DNA of 64,000 nucleotides, taken from NCBI GenBank assembly GCA_947466585.1, contig CANIEU010000003.1:124001-188000 (forward strand), read 5' to 3'. Under the pieces are notes generated by a model that made no database searches, had not been told where the DNA came from, and was given only the letters and a program-made list of their open reading frames with translations. Below are positions 40,088-48,273 of the stretch, one piece after another (within the stretch, counting starts at the first letter, position 1; the number at the start of each line of letters is the position of its first letter). This stretch comes from Fibrobacterota bacterium (lineage in GTDB: Bacteria > Fibrobacterota > Fibrobacteria > UBA11236). The position numbers and the translations under genes were made by a program.

Positions 40088-41872
40088 ATGAATGATGACG
40101 TCTCCGTTCCCCGCCTTTTGGCGCAAACCCGCATCGCGTCCATCGCGCTGTCTGCGGGCGGCTTTCGACTGGTTTCAGGCCACGGCCTGAAGGCACTCGA
40201 CATCGCGTACGAAACCTACGGGACGCTGAACGCCGACCGCTCAAACGCGATCTTCATCTGTTCGCCCCTCACCACCGATGCGCACGCGGCCGGCTGGCAC
40301 GAAGGCGAAGCGAAACCCGGCTGGTGGGACGACATGATCGGCCCGGGCAAGGCGATCGATACCGACCGGTATTTCGTGATCGCTCAGAACATGCTGGGCG
40401 GTTGCAAGGGCACCACCGGCCCAGGTTCGATCGACCCGGGAACGGGCAAGCCCTACGGCTCCTCCTTTCCGAAAATCACCGTCGAAGACATGGTGCACGC
40501 CCAGCGCTTGCTGGTGGAGTATTTGGGTATCGATGTTTTGGAGGCGGTGATCGGTGGAAGCATGGGCGGCATGCAGGCGTTGCAATGGTCGGTGAGCTAT
40601 CCCGACAAGCTGCGCAAATGCCTGTGCATCGCGGCTTCGGCGAGCTTGTCGGCGCAGTCCCTCGGTTTCGAGGTGATCGGTCGCAAGGTGATCGTGAACG
40701 ATCCGAACTTCCACGGCGGCGATTACTACGACAAACCCTCGCGTCCCGACGGCGGCCTCGCCTACGCCCGCATGATCGGCCATATCACTTATTTGTCCGC
40801 GGTGGCGATGCACCAGAAATTCGGCCGCAACGTGCGTCCGGGTGCGGAGTCCACGGATCTTGAGTCCGGGTTTCAAACCGGTTTCGAGGTCGAGAGCTAT
40901 TTGAATTACCAGGGCGATGCGTTCGTGAAGCGCTTCGATGCGAACTCCTATTTGCATATCACCTATGCCATGGACCGCTTCGATCTGGTATCGCGTCACG
41001 GTTCGCTCGAAAACGCCTTCCGCAACGCTTCGGCCGAATTCCTGCTGGTGGCGCTGTCTTCCGATTGGCTGTTCCCGCCCGAGCAGACGCGCGAATTGGG
41101 AAAGACCTTGCTGAAACTGAAGAAGGTCGCCTCGGTGGCCGAACTGCATTCGCCCCACGGGCACGACGCCTTTTTGCTCGAGGTCGAACATCTTTCGGCG
41201 GTGATCCGCGGATTTTTACATCAGCCCGCCCTGAACGCGCCGCGCCCCTTGCCCAAGCGCGTGCGTAACGGCGGCGCTTCGGTGGAGTTCGATGCCTTGG
41301 CGAAGTTGATCAAACCGGGCAGTCACATCCTCGACCTCGGCTGCGGCGACGGAAGCTTCGTGGACGCGCTGTTCTGGGCCCGCGACGTGACCGGCATCGG
41401 CATCGACCGCGATCTGCATCACGTGGTACAGTGCCTGCGCAAGAACGTGCCGGTGCTGCAGGCCAACGTGGATCACGGCCTGGCGTTTTTCGAGAACGAC
41501 TCCTTCGATTACGCCGTGCTGAACCGCACCTTGCAGGAGATGAAACATCCCCGCGACGTGCTACGCGAAATCCTCCGCGTCGCGCCGCGCGCGATTGTGG
41601 CCTTCCCGAACTTCGGGCATGTGGGAAACCGCATTTCTCTCATGCTGCGTGGCTCCATGCCCGTCACGCGCGCGTTGCCGCACCATTGGTACGACACGCC
41701 GAACATCCACCTTTTCAGCCTCGACGACTTCCGCGATTTGTGCAAAGAAGAAGGCTATACGATCGAGAAACTGTTGTGCGTGGCCAAGTCGGGCCGCTCG
41801 AAACTTCTGGTGGCGCTCGGCTTCCAGAATCTCGGTGCTGAGTGGGTTGTCGCCCAGATTAGCAGAGGGTAG
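40088..41872 (+). CDS. metXW: MetX-MetW fusion: homoserine O-acyltransferase plus MetW domain
   Basis: 594 aa. Residues 1-380 are the MetX alpha/beta-hydrolase (LDIAYETYGTLNADRSNAIF; nucleophile Ser158 in GGSMGG; Asp326 in SSDWLFPP; His357 or His359 in SPHGHDAFLLE). Residues 393-594 are MetW, a methyltransferase-like domain (ILDLGCGDGSF, NRTLQEMKHPRDVLREILRV, FPNFGHVGNRISLMLRGSMPVT, WYDTPNIHLFS). In many Proteobacteria metX and metW are separate neighbours and MetW is needed for full MetX activity; here they are one chain. It acylates homoserine in methionine synthesis. No Shine-Dalgarno is visible. Confidence 0.92.
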   Translation: MNDDVSVPRLLAQTRIASIALSAGGFRLVSGHGLKALDIAYETYGTLNADRSNAIFICSPLTTDAHAAGWHEGEAKPGWWDDMIGPGKAIDTDRYFVIAQNMLGGCKGTTGPGSIDPGTGKPYGSSFPKITVEDMVHAQRLLVEYLGIDVLEAVIGGSMGGMQALQWSVSYPDKLRKCLCIAASASLSAQSLGFEVIGRKVIVNDPNFHGGDYYDKPSRPDGGLAYARMIGHITYLSAVAMHQKFGRNVRPGAESTDLESGFQTGFEVESYLNYQGDAFVKRFDANSYLHITYAMDRFDLVSRHGSLENAFRNASAEFLLVALSSDWLFPPEQTRELGKTLLKLKKVASVAELHSPHGHDAFLLEVEHLSAVIRGFLHQPALNAPRPLPKRVRNGGASVEFDALAKLIKPGSHILDLGCGDGSFVDALFWARDVTGIGIDRDLHHVVQCLRKNVPVLQANVDHGLAFFENDSFDYAVLNRTLQEMKHPRDVLREILRVAPRAIVAFPNFGHVGNRISLMLRGSMPVTRALPHHWYDTPNIHLFSLDDFRDLCKEEGYTIEKLLCVAKSGRSKLLVALGFQNLGAEWVVAQISRG

Positions 41873-41905
41873 TTTCATTCGGCGGATGCGCCATCTGATC
41901 CCAAC

Positions 41906-41944
41906 AAAAAAGCCTCCGTCCCTTTGGGAGCCGAGGCTTTTTTT
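41906..41944. terminator. Bidirectional terminator between metXW and a convergent small gene
   Basis: AAAAAAGCCTC (41906-41916) pairs with GAGGCTTTTTT (41933-41943), with an inner TCCC/GGGA stem. Six or more T residues follow the stem on either strand, so it can serve both convergent genes. Confidence 0.9.
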
Positions 41945-41966
41945 CAACCCAAAGTGTTGACGGCGA

Positions 41967-42305
41967 CTACTTCTCCGCGTTTTTCTTGCAGCACACTTTG
42001 TCTTCACCGCTCTTGCCACCGACCGTGATCTCGTTGTCCGCCGCCGCGCCGGAGGTCGAATCCATCATGCCGTGGCGCGTGCAACCCTCGTGATCGCCCA
42101 CCTCTCCCATCGCGCCCATGTTGCCGTGGCGCTCACAGGCCTCGTGACCGCCCATGCCCATGCCGCCCATCATGCCACCGTGACGCGAACACGAGGCGCC
42201 GCCGTGCGGTCCGCAGCGATGCATGCAACGTTCCGCGATGCCGTGAACGGCGAAACCGAGAACGAAGGCTAAAACCAAACCGAGAACGAGGGCGAGCTTT
42301 TTCAC
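41967..42305 (-). CDS. Small exported Cys/His/Met-rich protein, probable metal binder
   Basis: 112 aa. A hydrophobic N-terminal segment (LALVLGLVLAFVLGFAVHGIA) is followed by a compact domain with CMHRC, three CxRHG motifs (CSRHGG, CERHGN, CTRHGM), Met/Gly-rich linkers and a final CC pair. The density of Cys, His and Met suggests binding of copper or another soft metal outside the cytoplasm. It is monocistronic with its own terminator. No homologous family was recognised. Confidence 0.65.
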   Translation of the reverse strand: MKKLALVLGLVLAFVLGFAVHGIAERCMHRCGPHGGASCSRHGGMMGGMGMGGHEACERHGNMGAMGEVGDHEGCTRHGMMDSTSGAAADNEITVGGKSGEDKVCCKKNAEK

Positions 42306-42429
42306 GAGAAATCTCCGGGGAAAGTATCCTCATAATCTACAAGATTTGCTCTCCCGGAAAGCATCCAGAAAGGTTCCAGAAAGCCCCCGTATTCCCGCGT
42401 TTCCTTCACTCCTGAACACGGGACAACCG

Positions 42430-42435
42430 TATATT
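42430..42435 (+). promoter_or_regulatory. -10-like hexamer placing the beta-CASP gene start at its ATG
   Basis: TATATT is followed by 6 nt and the ATG at 42442, with no Shine-Dalgarno. It matches the pattern at dapB and the leu leader. Confidence 0.4.
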
Positions 42436-42441
42436 CAAAGC

Positions 42442-43797
42442 ATGAACATCACCTTCCTCGGTGCCGCAGGCACGGTCACAGGGTCCCGGCACCTCCTCGA
42501 AAACGGCCGCAACCGTCTGCTGGTCGACTGCGGGCTATTTCAGGGTCTCAAACAACTCCGCCTCCGCAACTGGGCCGACTTTCCGTTCCCTCCCGCCAAG
42601 ATCGGATCGGTGCTCGTCACCCATGCCCATCTCGACCATAGCGGGTATTTGCCCAAGCTCGTAAAGGAAGGGTTCGGGGGGCCGATCATCGCGACCTCCG
42701 CTACGCTCGACTTGCTGCGCATTCTGCTCCCGGACTCGGCCAAACTGATGGAACAAGAAACCGAGTTCGCCAAGCGCCGTGGTTTCTCCAAGCACAAAAA
42801 TCCTAAACCGCTGTACACCGCCCGCGACGTGGAGAAATGCTTCACGCACTTCAAAGCGGCGGGGTGGGAACAAGCTCTCCGCGCACCAGGCGGGTTCGAC
42901 ATCTCGCTGCGACATGCCGGGCACATTCTCGGAGCGGCTTCCGCGTGCATCACTGCCGGCGGCACCTCCATCGTGTTTTCCGGAGACCTGGGACGTCACG
43001 GCGACCCGCTCCTCGCCGACCCGCAACCGCCCGCCGCTGCCGACTACGTGGTGATCGAGTCGACCTACGGGAACCGCGAACATTCGCCCGAGGATCCGCT
43101 CGTAACCCTCGAGCGGCATATCAACGCCGTATCTGCACGCGGCGGAAAAATCGTGATCCCCTCCTTCGCGGTGGGGCGCATGCAAAACCTGTTGTGGTAC
43201 ATCCATGAACTGCTGCGGCAAAAGCGGATTCCGCAGCTTCCCGTGTTCGTGGACAGCCCCATGGCCACCAGCGCCACGCAACTTTACGCCCTGCATGCCG
43301 CCGATCATTGCCTCGATGCCGGAGGCTGTGAAGAGGCGTTTTCCTTCGCGCATTATGTGAACGATCGCGACGAGTCCGAAAAATTACAGGCCCGCAAGGA
43401 GCCGTGCATCATCCTCAGTGCCTCGGGCATGGCCACCGGCGGCCGCGTGCTGCATCACATTCGCAGCGTCGCGGGCGACTCCCGCAGCCTCATCCTGTTC
43501 GCGGGCTTCCAAGCCGCCGGTACGCGCGGCGCCGATCTGGTGGCCGGCAACCGCCGCCTGAAAATGCACGGCGAATACGTCGACATCCTCTGCGAAGTGG
43601 CGCAGCTGGAAAACGCATCCGCGCACGCCGATGCCACGGGCCTCATCGCCTGGTTGGGGAAAATCCCCAAGCGCCCGAAGAAGGTATTCGTGGTGCACGG
43701 CGAACCCACCGCCGCCGATGCCTTGCGCCGTCGCATCAGCGAGGAGCTCGGCTTCGACGCGATGGTGCCCGAGCAAGGGCAGCGGGTGGAGCTGTAA
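42442..43797 (+). CDS. Metallo-beta-lactamase/beta-CASP RNA exonuclease-like protein
   Basis: 451-aa cytoplasmic nuclease of the YSH1/CPSF-like group. Motif 1-2 is VTHAHLDHSGYLP, then LRHAGHILGAASACI (motif 3), FSGDLGR (motif 4). The beta-CASP part shows VIESTYGNREH, IPSFAVGRMQNLLWYIHEL, DSPMATSAT, CIILSASGMATGG and the C-terminal NASAHADATGL and VFVVHGEPTAADAL. Likely involved in RNA decay or processing. The start at 42442 is the first Met consistent with the family (MNITFLGAAGTVTGS). Confidence 0.9.
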   Translation: MNITFLGAAGTVTGSRHLLENGRNRLLVDCGLFQGLKQLRLRNWADFPFPPAKIGSVLVTHAHLDHSGYLPKLVKEGFGGPIIATSATLDLLRILLPDSAKLMEQETEFAKRRGFSKHKNPKPLYTARDVEKCFTHFKAAGWEQALRAPGGFDISLRHAGHILGAASACITAGGTSIVFSGDLGRHGDPLLADPQPPAAADYVVIESTYGNREHSPEDPLVTLERHINAVSARGGKIVIPSFAVGRMQNLLWYIHELLRQKRIPQLPVFVDSPMATSATQLYALHAADHCLDAGGCEEAFSFAHYVNDRDESEKLQARKEPCIILSASGMATGGRVLHHIRSVAGDSRSLILFAGFQAAGTRGADLVAGNRRLKMHGEYVDILCEVAQLENASAHADATGLIAWLGKIPKRPKKVFVVHGEPTAADALRRRISEELGFDAMVPEQGQRVEL

Positions 43798-43802
43798 AAA
43801 AC

Positions 43803-43894
43803 GAAATCAGAAATCAGAAATCAGAAACTGGACATCTAATTAAACCTAAGATTGCCCAATCTCTTTTTTCATATTTCCGATTTCATATTTCAGA
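43803..43894. repeat. Inverted pair of heptanucleotide arrays (GAAATCA family)
   Basis: The left arm is (GAAATCA)x3 followed by GAAACTG (43803-43830). The right arm is TTTCATA, TTTCCGA, TTTCATA, TTTCAGA (43867-43894), whose reverse complement is GAAATAT/GAAATCG-type units. The arms flank about 36 nt between two convergent genes, directly after the beta-CASP gene stop. The right arm is 25/28 identical to 1316-1343. Confidence 0.75.
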
Positions 43895-43896
43895 TT

Positions 43897-44367
43897 TTAA
43901 CCTCGCGTTCCCTGAATCACTTCGACGAGCTGTTCGAGTGCCTTGCCCCAACCCTCGTGGAAGCCTATCTCCTCGTGCTTCTTCTTCGTCTCTTCATCCT
44001 TGTGCAACGCCGTCGCGCGATAGCGCGTACCGTTGCCTTCGGGAATGATCTCCACGATCCCCGTCATGAACGGATTTGCAGAGGGGCGAAATCCAGCCAA
44101 TAAAGCGTCGGTGAAAACGAGTTTGCGACCGGGAACGGCTTCGAGCACGCAGCCCATGTTCGGGAACTGCGTTCCATCGGGGCCTTGCATTGTGGTGTTG
44201 AAGGCGCCGCCCGGTACAAGGTTCACTTCACACGCAACGACCTTCCACGGATCGGGGCAGAACCATTTCATCAGGATTTCAGGCGTGGTCCACGCTTCGT
44301 AAACCTTGGCGGGCGGCACGTCGACGAAGCGTTCGAGAACGAGGTCGTAGGTATTTTCGGTGGTCAT
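43897..44367 (-). CDS. SRPBCC (AHSA1-like) domain protein
   Basis: 156-aa helix-grip protein of the AHSA1 group: LERFVDVPPAKVYEAWTTPEILMKWFCPDPW, then EVNLVPGGAFNTTMQGPDG and GWGKALEQLVEVIQG. These bind hydrophobic ligands; the biological role of the group in bacteria is poorly known. It is the third gene of an ArsR-SRPBCC-SRPBCC set, an arrangement common in bacteria where the ArsR protein controls the downstream SRPBCC genes. Confidence 0.87.
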   Translation of the reverse strand: MTTENTYDLVLERFVDVPPAKVYEAWTTPEILMKWFCPDPWKVVACEVNLVPGGAFNTTMQGPDGTQFPNMGCVLEAVPGRKLVFTDALLAGFRPSANPFMTGIVEIIPEGNGTRYRATALHKDEETKKKHEEIGFHEGWGKALEQLVEVIQGTRG

Positions 44368-44409
44368 GATTTATTTCCTTGCGGATCGGATTTTGGATGG
44401 AGGTGCTGT

Positions 44410-44820
44410 TTACTTCGCGGTTTTTTCCGCGTGATTCTTGAAGTTGTCCAAAATGGTCTGCCATCCGACGCGCTGCATTTCCACGGGGTTTTCTTCCTCC
44501 CCGTCGAAATCGACACCCACAGTGACACCGTTCGGACCCTCCGAGAAGGACACGGTCGCCGCGCGGTCGCCGAAGGCGTATTCGATTAGACTGTTTTTCT
44601 CGACCTTGGTATAGGTTCCAGCGAAATCGAAGCCCATACTCCCATCCTTCGCTTCCATGCGTGAGGTGAACGCGCCACCCACACGCAGGTCCACGCTGGC
44701 AGAGGGCGTATGCCAGTCCGGGTGGCCGCTGTTCCAGTGCACGATGTCGGCGGGCGTGGTGTAGGCTTCCCATACGCGCGCGATGGGCGCGGCGACGGTG
44801 GTTTCTAGGTGAATCTTCAT
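44410..44820 (-). CDS. SRPBCC (AHSA1-like) domain protein
   Basis: 136-aa helix-grip protein: IHLETTVAAPIARVWEAYTTPADIVHWNSGHPDWHTP and GGWQTILDNFKNHAEK-like end (VGWQTILDNFKNHAEK). Its ATG overlaps the ArsR gene stop (ATGA). It is a distant relative of the next gene. Ligand unknown. Confidence 0.87.
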   Translation of the reverse strand: MKIHLETTVAAPIARVWEAYTTPADIVHWNSGHPDWHTPSASVDLRVGGAFTSRMEAKDGSMGFDFAGTYTKVEKNSLIEYAFGDRAATVSFSEGPNGVTVGVDFDGEEENPVEMQRVGWQTILDNFKNHAEKTAK

Positions 44821-45164
44821 GGTGATTCTCCTTCAGGGTTTTTGAATTGTTCCAGGTATGCTTCCAGTGCATCCGCCCGGCGGTGCCAAAGCCCGCGCAA
44901 ACTTCGCATCCAACCTTCCCCCACGTCGAGCGCCGCGGGAGCGATGCTGCAAATGCGCACGCGTCCCTGTTTCTCCGACGTGGTCAAACCCGCCTCCTCC
45001 AACACGTCGATGTGCTGCAGGAACGAGGGCAATGCCATTTCGAACGCCTTCGCCAGTTCGCCCACCGTGGCGGGCCCGTGACTCAAGCGTTCCAGCACCG
45101 TGCGCCGGGTCGAATCCGCGAGAGCGCGGAAGACTCGATTCAGATCCGGTGAACTGTTAGGCAT
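44817..45164 (-). CDS. ArsR-family winged-helix transcriptional regulator
   Basis: 115 aa. VFRALADSTRRTVLERLSHGPATVGELAKAFEMALPSFLQHIDVLEEAGLTTSEKQGRVRICSI is the ArsR-type helix-turn-helix with wing; no metal-binding cysteines (CxC) are present, as usual for the ArsR proteins linked to SRPBCC genes. It probably represses its own three-gene operon. The operator was not identified. Confidence 0.9.
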   Translation of the reverse strand: MPNSSPDLNRVFRALADSTRRTVLERLSHGPATVGELAKAFEMALPSFLQHIDVLEEAGLTTSEKQGRVRICSIAPAALDVGEGWMRSLRGLWHRRADALEAYLEQFKNPEGESP

Positions 45165-45304
45165 AGACCTAAGTTACAACCAGAAAATAGTTAGGACAAT
45201 ACCTTTGTATAGAATATTTTCGTCGAATTTCCTTAATTCTGAGCGGTTTATTCCCAGACACCCCATTTTTCGGGAATCGGTGGAGTGGACTAGGGGCAAC
45301 GCAG

Positions 45305-45394
45305 CAACACAACATCACAGCAATAAGCCGCAAGGATTGGCCGGACGGTTCCGACCCCTGTGTTTTATTGTTGTGTTGCTGTGATGTTGTGTTG
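45305..45394. repeat. Octanucleotide array with a 19-nt inverted copy
   Basis: CAACACAACATCACAGCAA (45305-45323) is repeated in inverted form at 45376-45394. The right arm divides into three 8-nt units: GTTGTGTT, GCTGTGAT, GTTGTGTT (45370-45393). About 52 nt separate the arms. It fills much of the 271-nt divergent gap between the arsR-type gene and the cysteine desulfurase gene, where no gene was seen. Confidence 0.8.
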
Positions 45395-45435
45395 ATTTAC
45401 CCTCCCGTTTTCCGGATGCCTACTATTCCCTTTCC

Positions 45436-46593
45436 ATGATTTACCTCGATCACAACGCCACTACGCCGCCGCTTCCCGAGGCGCTGATTTCCCTTGCGCG
45501 CGTGGCGAACGAGGCCTGGGGCAACGCCTCCAGCCTGCATACGTCCGGCCGCACGGCCAAGGTCGAGATTGAAAACGCGCGCGAAGAACTGGCCGCGCTC
45601 ATTCACGCCGCACCGCAAGAAATCATCTTCACCGGCGGGGGCACCGAAGCCTGCAATTTTGCGATCCTCGGTGCTGCGCGCGCCCAAAAAAACAAAGGCC
45701 GACACCTCGTTGCCTCCGCGCTCGAACACTCCGCCGTCAAGGCCGTGTTGCGCGCGCTCGTTGAAGACGGATGGGAAATCACCTGGGTCGATCCCGACGG
45801 CGACGGCGTGATCGCGCCGGAGTCCGTCGTGGCGGCGCTGCGCCCCGACACGGTGCTTTGTGCCGTCATGCACGCCAACAACGAAGTCGGCACGGTGCAA
45901 CCGATCGCCGCCATAGGCTCACTGTTAAAAGCAAAGAGCATCACGTTCTTTTGCGACATGACCCAGTCGCTCGGAAAAATTCCGGTGGATGTCAAAGCCC
46001 TGAACGTCGACCTCGCGGCCTTTGCCGCGCACAAAATTGGCGGAGTGAAGGGAGCGGGAGCCCTTTACGTGCGCAAAGGCGTTACGGTCGAATCCTTGGT
46101 GCGCGGCGGGGGACAGGAGCGCGGCCTGCGCGGCGGCACCGAGAACACGCCCGGGATCGCGGCCTTGGGTGCCGCCGCAGCGTGGTGGCGCGCGCACGGT
46201 GATGCCGAGCGCGCGCGCGCCGGCGTTTTGCGCGACGCGCTGCAGTCCGCGCTTTTGCAGCGAATCCCGAACCTTCAGGTGACCGCACAGAATGTCGATC
46301 ATCCGGTTGAACGTCTTCCCAATACCTTGCACGTCACCTTTCCGGGGGCGCGTGGCGATGTGCTGGTGATGGCGCTCGATCTACGCGGCATGGCGGTATC
46401 GGCGGGTTCGGCCTGCGCTTCGGGATCGGTGAAGCCATCGGAGGTTTTGCTCGCGATGGGGCGCTCGACGGAAGAGGCCTCGTCGTCGTTGCGCTTTTCA
46501 TTGGGGTTCGGGAATACGCCTGCTGATATTCCCGTGGTGGCGGATGCCGTGGCCGCGGTTTATGCAGCCTCGCGCGCAGCCTACGGAAGTTAG
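45436..46593 (+). CDS. Cysteine desulfurase (NifS/IscS family)
   Basis: 385-aa PLP enzyme that takes sulfur from cysteine for Fe-S clusters or tRNA thiolation. MIYLDHNATTPP, FTGGGTEACNFAILG, ALEHSAVKAVL, MHANNEVGTVQPI, PLP-binding Lys200 in AAHKIGGVKGAGAL, GGGQERGLRGGTENT and the catalytic Cys in VSAGSACASGS (about 325). No iscU or trmU gene is adjacent. TACTAT ends 9 nt before the ATG, with no Shine-Dalgarno. Confidence 0.93.
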   Translation: MIYLDHNATTPPLPEALISLARVANEAWGNASSLHTSGRTAKVEIENAREELAALIHAAPQEIIFTGGGTEACNFAILGAARAQKNKGRHLVASALEHSAVKAVLRALVEDGWEITWVDPDGDGVIAPESVVAALRPDTVLCAVMHANNEVGTVQPIAAIGSLLKAKSITFFCDMTQSLGKIPVDVKALNVDLAAFAAHKIGGVKGAGALYVRKGVTVESLVRGGGQERGLRGGTENTPGIAALGAAAAWWRAHGDAERARAGVLRDALQSALLQRIPNLQVTAQNVDHPVERLPNTLHVTFPGARGDVLVMALDLRGMAVSAGSACASGSVKPSEVLLAMGRSTEEASSSLRFSLGFGNTPADIPVVADAVAAVYAASRAAYGS

Positions 46594-46632
46594 AGGTCTA
46601 GAAGTCGCGCGCCTGCAGTCCGGCGCACCACG

Positions 46633-47199
46633 TTACGGCCCGTTGGCGACCACGCTGATGCGGATCTGCAAGGCATCGTCCACCGGAATCATCAGCAAGC
46701 TGGGACGCTCGATCTTGAACTCCGTGAGGCTGATGTCGAAGATGCCCTCGATGCGCACCTTGCCACCGCCGATTAGGGGGCGCACCAGAAAGTTCACGGG
46801 CTTCTTCACACCGTGAAAGGAGAGACGACCGAACACGCGCCACAGCTGCTGACCCTTGTCATCCATGCCGCCTTTGCGCACAGAATCGCTGGCGAACTCC
46901 ACATAGGGATACTTCGCCGCCTCGGTGACTTCGAGCATGTTGCCGTCGCGGCTGGAGTTGCCGCTATTGAATTCGACGATGCCCGCCTTGACGTAGATGC
47001 GCGCCTTGAGCGTGTCTTCGGGCAGATCGACGGCGCAGCGGAACTTTTTGCTGACGCCGGTGAACTCGTGCATTTTGTGGACCATGTGATAGGAAATCAC
47101 CGATTCTTCGGGCAGCGCGTTGTAGACCTTGGCCGATACGTTGCCGATCGCGAAGACCAGCGTAGCGGCGGCCAATAATCCTTGATGCAGAACTTTCAT
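46633..47199 (-). CDS. YceI-family exported protein
   Basis: 188 aa with a signal peptide (QGLLAAATLVFAIGNVSA). The mature part is a lipocalin-like YceI barrel: ISYHMVHKMHEFTGVSKKF, NSGNSSRDGNMLEVTEAAKYPYVEF, GRLSFHGVKKPVNFLVRPLIG and LTEFKIERPSLLMIPVDD. YceI proteins bind isoprenoid-like lipids and are often encoded with cytochrome b561. The gene downstream of a membrane protein with intramembrane histidines fits that pattern. Confidence 0.88.
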   Translation of the reverse strand: MKVLHQGLLAAATLVFAIGNVSAKVYNALPEESVISYHMVHKMHEFTGVSKKFRCAVDLPEDTLKARIYVKAGIVEFNSGNSSRDGNMLEVTEAAKYPYVEFASDSVRKGGMDDKGQQLWRVFGRLSFHGVKKPVNFLVRPLIGGGKVRIEGIFDISLTEFKIERPSLLMIPVDDALQIRISVVANGP

Positions 47200-47229
47200 C
47201 GCAGGTCTCCGGGTGTTGGGTTTATTGGG

Positions 47230-47922
47230 TTACAGCGTGACGACGAGCAATGCCGCCGCGAAAGCGGTGGTTGTTGTATATGCGGAAACCAGATGCAGCC
47301 TTCTGGCATCCTGGTTGTTTCCCATCGACGCGCCGATCGCCGGGGTAAGCAACATGCCGGTGAAATGGATCGTGGCCAGAAGTTTATGTGTGGAGACGGT
47401 ACTCCATTCGCCGCGTCGAATGGCGGGGGGAGGTGTAAAGATGGCGAGGCTTGCCGTTGTGAAATACGAGGCGATGGCCGCTCCCGCCATGGCTCCATGG
47501 AGATCACCCGCACCTTGGTTTCCGTTGTAGGCCATTTGTCCTAACGCTACCGTTCCGATGAGAGCGGCAAGCGTTGTGAATCCGCCGATCTGGTGGACTT
47601 TTAACATGGTGCGGCGGAAGCTCAATTCTTTTTCACGCTCTTCGCGCGTGAGCGGCATATCGAAAGTTCTGCGCATGAGGCCGTGCTCCGACCACATGAA
47701 GGATTCCATGGGGCCGATATGATCGGGCAGAAGCCCATAGGCGTGATCGCCGGACGCGCCCGCGATCTCCGGTGCGGTAGTCGCCGTGGAATCTCCGCCG
47801 ATCAACGCATCGAAGGACGCGCCGTCGGGAAAGGTGCTGTCTTGTTGGGCGCGCGCTTCGGTGGCGAAACCGGCTGCAAGAAGGAAAACGATACCGGTTG
47901 CGACAGAATGAAAGGTTTTCAT
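47230..47922 (-). CDS. Four-helix membrane protein with intramembrane histidines, possible b-type cytochrome
   Basis: 230 aa from ATG 47922. A signal segment is followed by a soluble stretch and about four hydrophobic helices, each with a histidine: LKVHQIGGFTTLAALIGTVALGQ (His110), DLHGAMAGAAIASYFTTASLAIF (His142), STHKLLATIHFTGMLLTPAIGA (His179, His186) and RRLHLVSAYTTTTAFAAALLVV (His210). Paired histidines in helices are how b561-type cytochromes hold haem. The YceI gene follows 30 nt later. No b561 sequence signature was recognised, so this is inference. Confidence 0.5.
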   Translation of the reverse strand: MKTFHSVATGIVFLLAAGFATEARAQQDSTFPDGASFDALIGGDSTATTAPEIAGASGDHAYGLLPDHIGPMESFMWSEHGLMRRTFDMPLTREEREKELSFRRTMLKVHQIGGFTTLAALIGTVALGQMAYNGNQGAGDLHGAMAGAAIASYFTTASLAIFTPPPAIRRGEWSTVSTHKLLATIHFTGMLLTPAIGASMGNNQDARRLHLVSAYTTTTAFAAALLVVTL

Positions 47923-48200
47923 GGGGAGTTTGGGGTTGGAGGAAGGGCCGTTCGACACCTATCAAATACCAAGTTGCGGGGACAAAGCGCCTTTAAACGA
48001 CTATTTGTCTTGGTTTATTTTGTCCCCAAAAAGATGGATCGAAATCGTGTCTAGGTCTCAAAATGAATCGAATCGGGAATTTAGGCGAAAAGTAGGGAAA
48101 ATCCTTAAAAATTGAAAAATTGGAGGGGTTGGATCCCGAAAAGGTATTTTCGCCCTTTGGGCAACTTCTTGTCCCTTTGTTTGGATTTCCCAGGGAGTTA
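47923..48200. other. Gap upstream of the esterase gene with no recognised gene
   Basis: The 336-nt stretch between the membrane protein gene and the esterase start (48259) holds no gene I can support. Its 3' part from 48201 is a period-9 array, listed separately. An open frame from TTG 48112 runs into the esterase, but its first 49 codons have no similarity and cover that array. Confidence 0.5.
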
Positions 48201-48273
48201 TTTCGTGTGTTTCGTGCCTACCGTCAGGACGATCCGAATCGTCCGTGCCTTGCGAACGATGCGAATCATGGGT
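48201..48273. repeat. Nonanucleotide arrays upstream of the esterase start
   Basis: TTTCGTGTG, TTTCGTGCC (48201-48218), then after one base ACCGTCAGG, ACGATCCGA, ATCGTCCGT, GCCTTGCGA, ACGATGCGA (48220-48264). Read in the esterase frame the second set gives a repeated x-x-Arg pattern. Both likely start codons of the esterase (48259, 48268) fall in the last units. Confidence 0.65.

Noticed and set aside
43803-43894. CRISPR array
   Set aside because: The units are 7 nt without unique spacers, and no cas gene is in the window.
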